Part shown: piece by piece, positions 58,658 to 64,000 of the stretch
Layout of the letters: each line of letters starts with the position of its first letter
Numbering within the stretch: the stretch's first letter is position 1
Source: K189A clade bacterium
GTDB taxonomy: Bacteria; Pseudomonadota; Gammaproteobacteria; Pseudomonadales; Azotimanducaceae
Assembly (NCBI GenBank): GCA_902613475.1
Contig: CACMHG010000001.1
Location: 62,001 to 126,000, forward strand
DNA: 64,000 nt
Direction: 5' to 3'
Translations under genes and position numbers: made by a program
The notes under the pieces: generated by a model
Databases searched by the model: none
The model's input: only the letters and a program-made list of their open reading frames with translations
What the model was told of the DNA's origin: nothing

Positions 58658-59911
58658 ATGGAACTAAAAAGATTTGTTGGCGATGACAGCAAGGCGGCCA
58701 TGGATCAGGTACGCGCCGAGTATGGTGAGGATGCGCTGATTATTTCTACCAACAAGATCGGTAACAAAACCGAGATGATTTGCGCTGTAGAGGAGCCGCC
58801 CACTGCTGAGTCTGTCGATCATACCTCCGTGCCGGACAGCGAGGGCCTGGACATTAGCGAAGCCACTTCGACGGTGGCGTCGTTACTGAACCGAGTTGCT
58901 GCCGACAACGCCTCTGCGACGCAGGGCAAGCGCGGCAGCCCGAAAGAGCGTATTGCTCAGGAGTTTGGTAAGGAGCTGACCTCTGCCTTAGCCGAGGGAA
59001 AGCAAAGTAGCGAGCTTCGCGAACCCTTTGTTCCAGCTAGCAAAAAAGTGCCTGCTCCAGAACAGCAATACGACTCTGACCAGTCACCGCCGGACAGCAA
59101 GGCCATGCACAGCATGATGCAAACCATACAGGCAGACCTTGCTAGATTAAGAAAGCAACTTGAGGAGCAAGCCGAAGTACAGACACCCCTGCGTAAGGCG
59201 CAGTTGGCCATGGCCTCGATCAATCAACGCGTTCAACAAAAGCCGGGGGTCGGTCGCATAGCCGAGCAAGTTGATACCCTGATTACTAGTCAACTATCGC
59301 AACAGCGGGACTGGCAGGGCGTACACGCCTTCGTTGGTTATCCTGGCGCGGGTAAAAGTACCGTCATCGCCACGCTAATTCAGCAGTCGCTCAATAGCGA
59401 CAGCCCGACGAATACGGTGGTGATTTCTCTGCAGAACGACGTAAAGGCAACCACCAGCCATGGCAGTGCGCCGGCGATATTAGTCAACAACGGTCTAGCG
59501 CAGCTTTGCCAACATCTTGGCATCGTCTATCTACAGGCGGCGAACCTGGATCAACTTGGAGGACAGGTCGCACGTTACCGCGACGATCATCAGGTATTGA
59601 TCGATACTCCAGCGACCCTGATACAGGACCCGGTGGCGCTAGCAACCCTGGTCACCGAAAACGAAATTTTGCCTCATCTATGCCTTGCTGCGGACGCAGC
59701 GCCTTGGATCATTGATAGCTTGACGGAGTCCACGCCGTGGATCGGTGCCTCGGTACTGTTAACCCGTTTCGACTTGGCTGGCGATCTTGAATCAACCCTG
59801 TCGGCGCTGGAAGCACGGCATGCACAGATTTCTGGCATCAATGGACATCTGGTTGGTGAAACCGTGGAAAGGTTAGAAAAAGGTAATTCGCCCAGTACCT
59901 TAGAGGAATAA
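58658..59911 (+). CDS. flhF: Polar flagellar placement GTPase FlhF, divergent
   Basis: 417 aa. The N-terminal motif (MELKRFVGDDSKAAMDQVRA, GEDALIISTNKIG) is that of FlhF; an acidic linker and helical domain follow, then an SRP-type GTPase domain from about residue 220. The P-loop reads GYPGAGKSTV (usual GPTGVGKTT), the G3 loop LIDTPAT (usual LIDTAG), and G4 LLTRFDLAGD (usual LTKLDE); the G2 DTYRIGA-type motif is not recognisable. It marks the pole for flagellum assembly. Weak GTPase activity is possible; length is normal. Confidence 0.88.
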   Translation: MELKRFVGDDSKAAMDQVRAEYGEDALIISTNKIGNKTEMICAVEEPPTAESVDHTSVPDSEGLDISEATSTVASLLNRVAADNASATQGKRGSPKERIAQEFGKELTSALAEGKQSSELREPFVPASKKVPAPEQQYDSDQSPPDSKAMHSMMQTIQADLARLRKQLEEQAEVQTPLRKAQLAMASINQRVQQKPGVGRIAEQVDTLITSQLSQQRDWQGVHAFVGYPGAGKSTVIATLIQQSLNSDSPTNTVVISLQNDVKATTSHGSAPAILVNNGLAQLCQHLGIVYLQAANLDQLGGQVARYRDDHQVLIDTPATLIQDPVALATLVTENEILPHLCLAADAAPWIIDSLTESTPWIGASVLLTRFDLAGDLESTLSALEARHAQISGINGHLVGETVERLEKGNSPSTLEE

Positions 59912-59953
59912 TCTATATACTTGTCGTTCACGGACCGTGATACTTTTATCCCT

Positions 59954-60745
59954 ATGTCTATATCGCAGTCGCATAGCTCCACTCGTATTGTTGGCATCGC
60001 CAGCGGTAAAGGGGGTGTGGGTAAAACCACCGTTGCCGTAAATTTGGCTTTGGCACTTTGTCAGCGAGGACTGCGCGTCGGACTGCTAGATGCGGATTTA
60101 GGACTAGCAAATTCACAAATTCTTCTGGGCGTCAGCGCACCCTTGAATGTTGGCGACGTTTTCGATGGCCATAAAAGCGTTACCGATGTGGCGGTCGAAA
60201 CACCCCATGGGCTTCTGCTAATACCCGGAGCCTCAGGGAATCAGTCTTTGGCGAATATCACATCTGTACAGGCTACGTCGCTGATTGATCAAATTCTGCA
60301 AAGCTATCCGGATCTCGACGTCCTAATTATTGATTCAGCGGCTGGACTGTCGAGCGCCAATATGAGCTTCTTAGATACCTGCGCACTGCGGCTGCTCGTC
60401 ATGCAAGATGAGCCTGCGTCAATCGCCGATGCCTATGGCCTGATCAAGCTTGAAAGCCGTAAAGATAGATTGGGTAGCTTGTTTTTAGTGCCCAATCGCG
60501 TTGGCTCTGAGCCGCTGGGGAAGGCCCTTTTTGATCGCATGAACGTTGTATGCATGAAGTTTTTAGAGGAGCCCGTTAACTACCTCGCCAGCGTCCTTCA
60601 GGACGAACTGCTAGGGCGCGTAACGCGCAAACGAGAAACGGTCATTGCAGACCATCCTAGCAGCGCCGCCGCCAAAAACTTCATCTTACTCGCGGACGCG
60701 CTGATGGTCCAGCTGCATTGCAACGATGTGCCGGAGGTTATCTGA
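59954..60745 (+). CDS. flhG: Flagellar number regulator FlhG/FleN
   Basis: 263 aa from the ATG at 59954; a TTG at 59921 would add 11 residues. MinD/ParA-type ATPase: deviant Walker [17 protein letters not shown] (about residues 17-32), [16 protein letters not shown] and [11 protein letters not shown]. The C-terminus has the membrane-targeting-type helix region expected for FlhG. It restrains FleQ/FlrA and limits flagella to one per pole. Its natural target here, the FleQ-like protein, lacks the N-terminal domain. Confidence 0.94.
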   Translation: MSISQSHSSTRIVGIASGKGGVGKTTVAVNLALALCQRGLRVGLLDADLGLANSQILLGVSAPLNVGDVFDGHKSVTDVAVETPHGLLLIPGASGNQSLANITSVQATSLIDQILQSYPDLDVLIIDSAAGLSSANMSFLDTCALRLLVMQDEPASIADAYGLIKLESRKDRLGSLFLVPNRVGSEPLGKALFDRMNVVCMKFLEEPVNYLASVLQDELLGRVTRKRETVIADHPSSAAAKNFILLADALMVQLHCNDVPEVI

Positions 60746-60747
60746 TC

Positions 60748-61446
60748 GTGGCTAGTATCGATGCCTATGAAGAGCAAATCGGAGAGTCGGAAGTCTCCAT
60801 TGGCCAGCACTATACACTGGTCAAGCGTATTGCCTTTCATTTGCGCACGAGACTGCCGGCGAGCATCGCCACTGATGACCTGATACAAGCAGGTATGGAG
60901 GGCCTGATTCACGCACAACGGGCTTACGAGCCATCTCGCGGCATCGATTTTGAAATGTTTGCCAAAACTCGCATTCGCGGTGCCATGCTGGACGAGGTTA
61001 GACGCATCTCCTACTCAACCCGCTCTGCTATTACGATGAAGCGTGAGCAGGATCAGGCGATTTCAGCCCTCAGTAAGGACCTCGGACGACAGCCTAAGAG
61101 CGCTGAGGTAGCACAATATTTGGAAAAAGATATTGCCGTTTACGAGAAGGAGCGCCTGATCGCTGAAGGCGTCGATGTTGTCAGCTCTGATGCAATGCCA
61201 ACTAATTTTGAGGAAACCAGTGAACTCGAAGCAGGCCCGGACCAGTCCCTGGAAAAGGCGCAGATGATTACGGCTCTTGCAGATGCGATCGAGCAGCTGC
61301 CTGAACGTGCCCGTATCGTGCTGGCTTTGTACTACCAAGAGGAGATGAACCTCAAAGAAATTGGTGCAATTCTAGAGGTCAGCGAATCGCGGGTTAGTCA
61401 GATTATTTCGGAAACCGCAGGTAAACTGCGTACCCTTATGGGCTAG
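60748..61446 (+). CDS. fliA: Sigma28 flagellar sigma factor FliA
   Basis: 232 aa from a GTG at 60748 with a GGAGG site 11 nt before it; it starts 2 bp after the flhG stop. Region 2: TLVKRIAFHLRTRLPASI, DDLIQAGMEGLIHAQRAYEP and FAKTRIRGAMLDEVRR; region 4: LPERARIVLALYYQEEMNLK and IGAILEVSESRVSQII. It reads the eight sigma28 promoters listed in this window and is held by FlgM until the hook is complete. Chemotaxis genes, which usually follow fliA in Pseudomonas-type clusters, are missing downstream. Confidence 0.97.
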   Translation: MASIDAYEEQIGESEVSIGQHYTLVKRIAFHLRTRLPASIATDDLIQAGMEGLIHAQRAYEPSRGIDFEMFAKTRIRGAMLDEVRRISYSTRSAITMKREQDQAISALSKDLGRQPKSAEVAQYLEKDIAVYEKERLIAEGVDVVSSDAMPTNFEETSELEAGPDQSLEKAQMITALADAIEQLPERARIVLALYYQEEMNLKEIGAILEVSESRVSQIISETAGKLRTLMG

Positions 61447-61529
61447 GGAGCGATCCGTTACTCAGCCGCACAAAGTTCCTTGGCGAACCTGTAGCAGTCG
61501 CTCGCAAATCAATCACTACAGGTATTCGT

Positions 61530-62051
61530 ATGGGCCTATTCAAGGGCATTAAGCAAACCAAGGAGCGGCAGAAAGCAAAGTCATTTTATGACAGATCTGC
61601 CTCGTTGCCGCCAACCTCTCGCGAGACCCGAAAGCTTCGATCTGTGCTGGGCAATCGCACAACCGCTTTTATCGACCTGACCTTTATCGATGGGGCAAAG
61701 CGAACCCAAGCCTATATCGAAGCAACCCAATTAGCCCTAGCCCAGGGAAAGCCGGCGCCAGAGAAGCCTGCGATACCGTGCTATCGGGAAGTCAAAACCG
61801 TCGGTGGATCCGTTTGGGTGTACCTACCTCAAAGCTACTGTGATCAGTTCTTTATGCTCGGGTCAAAGTACCAACAAAGTGCCATCACACCAGCTGCCGT
61901 GCTGGAGGTGTCCTCTACCCTCGCGCAAGAAATTTCTGAATCGCTGCTGCTCGATCATCCGATTACCCCGCTGCAGTTTCTGGCCAATGACGTTGCAAGC
62001 TCAGACACCGCGAAATCAGAAGGATCAGAGGAATCAGAGGAAAGCGACTAA
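61530..62051 (+). CDS. Hypothetical protein of unknown function
   Basis: 173 aa, not recognised. A basic N-terminus (LFKGIKQTKERQKAKSFYDR) is followed by a probable beta-rich core (TTAFIDLTFIDGAKRTQAYI, YREVKTVGGSVWVYLP) and an acidic Ser/Glu tail (SEGSEESEESD). No signal peptide or membrane helix. It follows fliA by 83 bp, where relatives often carry cheY, and its stop overlaps that of the convergent monooxygenase gene by 4 bp. Confidence 0.6.
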   Translation: MGLFKGIKQTKERQKAKSFYDRSASLPPTSRETRKLRSVLGNRTTAFIDLTFIDGAKRTQAYIEATQLALAQGKPAPEKPAIPCYREVKTVGGSVWVYLPQSYCDQFFMLGSKYQQSAITPAAVLEVSSTLAQEISESLLLDHPITPLQFLANDVASSDTAKSEGSEESEESD

Positions 62052-63088
62052 AGTCCTATGGCAGCTTCGGACAGCTCTCGCTCAATTGTCGCCATTAATT
62101 GAGCTGCTGGCATCGATCTGATTTTGCAGCGCCCGGTACCGGCCCAAACACTTTGAAAGCCGACATCGCCCGCCGATGCTGCCCATCGTCGTAGCGCACC
62201 GGTTAGCGTGTTTTGCTGCGGAAACGCAAGCACCGATTTATCCGCCATGGCATCGATGAAGGTATTGCGCATCCCGCGCGCAGGCCGACCTGAGAAAGCC
62301 GAAGTAAAGACTGTCTCTTCCTCGCCTTCGCGCAGGGCTTCTCGATGTGCGCGGGCCGTGCCCGCCTCATCACAGCATAAGAAAGCGGTTCCTAGCTGGG
62401 CCGCGGTGGCGCCGGCGGCGAGAACCGCGGCGATATCTCTGCCATCCATCATTCCTCCTGCAGCGACAATGGGTATGGATAGACAGTCCAGCAAAGATCT
62501 GACCAACGCCAAGACCGGTAATTCTTCGTCTGCCTGACTGGGATCAAAGCTGCCTCGATGTCCCCCGGCTTCCCAGCCCTGAGCCACGACGAAATCTGCG
62601 CCCGCCCGAGCGATATCCTGTGCCTCTCTCAAGCAGGTCGCGGTAACGCCAACGGCAATATTTTGTCGATGTGCCTGCTCGACAACGCGCTCCGGCGGTA
62701 AACCAAAATGAAAGGTCAGCACCGCCGGACGATGTCGCCATACGGCTTGAAGCTGCGCGTCTAAATCTGGGGCATAGGGTGCCGTGAGTGAGGAGGGCTC
62801 AATGCGCACCGGCGTGGGCAGCTCGCCAAGCGCTTGGGTCGCCTCAACCAACAGTGCAGGTGACGGTGCTTTCAGCTCGGGAAAAATGAAAAAATTGGCG
62901 TTAAGTGGCCCGTCGGTGAGTGCAGTTGTGTCGCGAAGAACCCGGTTAATATGATCTGGGGCAGAGTAGGCAAAGCCGAAGCTACCCATGCCTCCTGCAT
63001 TAGCGACTTCTGCTGCAAGTTGGGGAGTGTTAAACCCGCCAGACATAGGGGCGAGGACAATGGGGGATTTAAGTTTTGGAAATGGCAA
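62048..63088 (-). CDS. Nitronate monooxygenase (2-nitropropane dioxygenase family)
   Basis: 346 aa. FMN-dependent TIM-barrel enzyme: SPIVLAPMSGGFNTPQLAAE at the start, ADFVVAQGWEAGGHRGSFDP with the family's conserved GxEAGGH loop, IPIVAAGGMMDGRDIAAVLA and AAQLGTAFLCCDEAGTARAH for phosphate and flavin binding. It oxidises nitroalkanes such as propionate-3-nitronate to harmless products. It has no link with motility and marks the edge of the flagellar region. Confidence 0.9.
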   Translation of the reverse strand: MPFPKLKSPIVLAPMSGGFNTPQLAAEVANAGGMGSFGFAYSAPDHINRVLRDTTALTDGPLNANFFIFPELKAPSPALLVEATQALGELPTPVRIEPSSLTAPYAPDLDAQLQAVWRHRPAVLTFHFGLPPERVVEQAHRQNIAVGVTATCLREAQDIARAGADFVVAQGWEAGGHRGSFDPSQADEELPVLALVRSLLDCLSIPIVAAGGMMDGRDIAAVLAAGATAAQLGTAFLCCDEAGTARAHREALREGEEETVFTSAFSGRPARGMRNTFIDAMADKSVLAFPQQNTLTGALRRWAASAGDVGFQSVWAGTGRCKIRSMPAAQLMATIERELSEAAIGL

Positions 63089-63303
63089 GGTCGTTTACCA
63101 CTTTACCGAGGAAGTAACGGAGCTCTTTGATGTGTCGTTCTCATGATGTGTTTATTCCACCATGCGAGTAGAAATTTCTAGCTCCTTATCTTTCATAGAA
63201 TAAACGTAAAGAAGAACCAAAAACAAAACCCCACATAGTCGCATTGAAAATAACGGATTTAACAAAATTTTTTTGCATGGGTTTGCATATCACCTAGTCC
63301 TTG

Positions 63304-64000
63304 CTACTCCACTGTCACAGACTTAGCGAGGTTACGAGGCTGGTCGACGTCTGTACCCTTGATCAGGGCTATGTGGTAAGCCAATAACTGGAGAGGAACG
63401 ACATAGGCGATGGGTGCGAGGTATTTGTGGCAGGGCGGCAATACAATATGCGTGATGCCGTCTTCGTCCTGAGCATTGATACCCTGCTCAACAAATACAA
63501 ATAATTGACCGCCCCGGGATCGCACCTCTTGGAGGTTGGAGTAGAGTTTTTCCAGCAGTTCATCGTTGGGAGCTAATGCAACCACGGGCATTGATTCGTC
63601 AACGAGTGCCAGCGGGCCATGTTTGAGTTCGCCCGCGGCATACCCTTCGGCGTGAACATAGGATAGCTCCTTGAGCTTGAGGGCACCCTCCATCGCGATG
63701 GGGTAGAAACTTCCGCGCCCAAGGTAAAGCGCGTGCTCCTTATCTGCAAAAACCTCAGCTAACTTCGCGATTGGTTCATCCAGCTTTAACAGCTCAGCGA
63801 TGGTATTCGGCAATTCATGTAGCTGCCCTACGATCTCCTCCTCGAGGCCGGGCTTGAGGCCTCGTTGCCGCGCCAGCAACAACGTTAATAACAACAATGC
63901 TGTGGTTTGCGCTACGAAGGCCTTGGTCGATGCTACGCCGACCTCGGTACCGGCGTTTAGCATCATGGCGATATCTGACTCTCGCACCGTGGCCGATGTT
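63304..64000 (-). CDS. glmS: Glucosamine-6-phosphate synthase GlmS, C-terminal part (5' end outside window)
   Basis: The frame stays open to base 64000. The 232 residues include the second half of the isomerase part: [60 protein letters not shown] and the C-terminal [15 protein letters not shown] with the conserved C-tail loop. GlmS makes glucosamine-6-phosphate from fructose-6-phosphate and glutamine for peptidoglycan and LPS. The N-terminal glutaminase domain lies outside. The gap 63089-63303 holds nothing I can name. Confidence 0.97.
   Translation of the reverse strand, partial: TSATVRESDIAMMLNAGTEVGVASTKAFVAQTTALLLLTLLLARQRGLKPGLEEEIVGQLHELPNTIAELLKLDEPIAKLAEVFADKEHALYLGRGSFYPIAMEGALKLKELSYVHAEGYAAGELKHGPLALVDESMPVVALAPNDELLEKLYSNLQEVRSRGGQLFVFVEQGINAQDEDGITHIVLPPCHKYLAPIAYVVPLQLLAYHIALIKGTDVDQPRNLAKSVTVE

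Overview
The window is almost entirely a flagellar gene region from a gammaproteobacterium, probably marine and polarly flagellated. The pointers are: a sigma54 activator pair (FleQ/FlrA-like and FlrC/FleR-like) at the head of fliE-fliF-fliG-fliH-fliI-fliJ; FlhF and FlhG (polar placement and number) beside fliA; PomA/PomB-type stators; and FlgP/FlgT basal-disk and H-ring proteins of the Vibrio/Shewanella type. No 16S rRNA or other taxonomic marker is present, so the genus is not called.

Layout. 1-0.45 kb: end of a lytic transglycosylase. 0.47-4.4 kb (minus): fliK-fliL-fliM-fliN-fliO, with its own sigma54 promoter. 4.5-13.6 kb (minus): fleQ-like gene, then flrC-like gene (sigma54 promoter) followed by fliE, F, G, H, I, J. 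14.0-27.0 kb (plus): filament region with fliD, a small membrane protein, four flagellin genes, a fliB lysine-methylase gene on the opposite strand, flaG and fliS. 27.0-31.2 kb: a DUF1566 lipoprotein, then one motA with two overlapping motB genes and a small cysteine-rich protein. 31.3-33.7 kb: a ClC channel and a Sel1-repeat protein. 33.8-34.2 kb: a FliS-like protein behind a sigma28 promoter. 34.3-49.0 kb (minus): flgB-[fifth flagellin]-flgC-D-E-F-G-H-I-J-K-L. 49.6-51.6 kb (plus): flgA, flgM, flgN. 51.6-56.2 kb (minus): flgP-flgT-LysM lipoprotein-second FliK-fhlB. 56.5-61.4 kb (plus): flhA-flhF-flhG-fliA. 61.5-64 kb: an unknown gene, a nitronate monooxygenase and the 3' part of glmS. fliPQR, flhB, rpoN, a FlrB/FleS kinase and the chemotaxis genes are not in the window.

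Regulatory logic read from the DNA. Sigma54 -24/-12 elements (TGGCAC-N5-TTGC type) stand before flrC, fliK, flgB and flgA, and a weaker one before flhA. Sigma28 elements (TAAAG-type -35, 11-nt spacer, CCGA-type -10) stand before fliD, four flagellins, motA, flgM and the FliS-like gene. This gives a four-tier cascade: FleQ -> sigma54 genes -> FlrC/basal body -> FliA/FlgM -> filament and motor.

Most unusual points: (i) an inverted repeat CGGCA...TGCC exactly 12 nt after the -10 element of three flagellin promoters, so it would form a hairpin at the mRNA 5' end, with many more CGGCAA/TTGCCG words nearby; (ii) a flagellin gene between flgB and flgC; (iii) a FleQ-like activator with no N-terminal domain and no visible c-di-GMP residues, and an FlrC-like activator whose receiver lacks the phosphorylatable Asp and has no adjacent kinase; (iv) one MotA with two MotB paralogues; (v) a sigma28-controlled FliS-like protein of unknown client; (vi) oversized axial proteins (flagellins up to 937 aa, FlgE 933 aa, FlgK 997 aa) beside two minimal 271-aa flagellins that share a recent gene-conversion tract.
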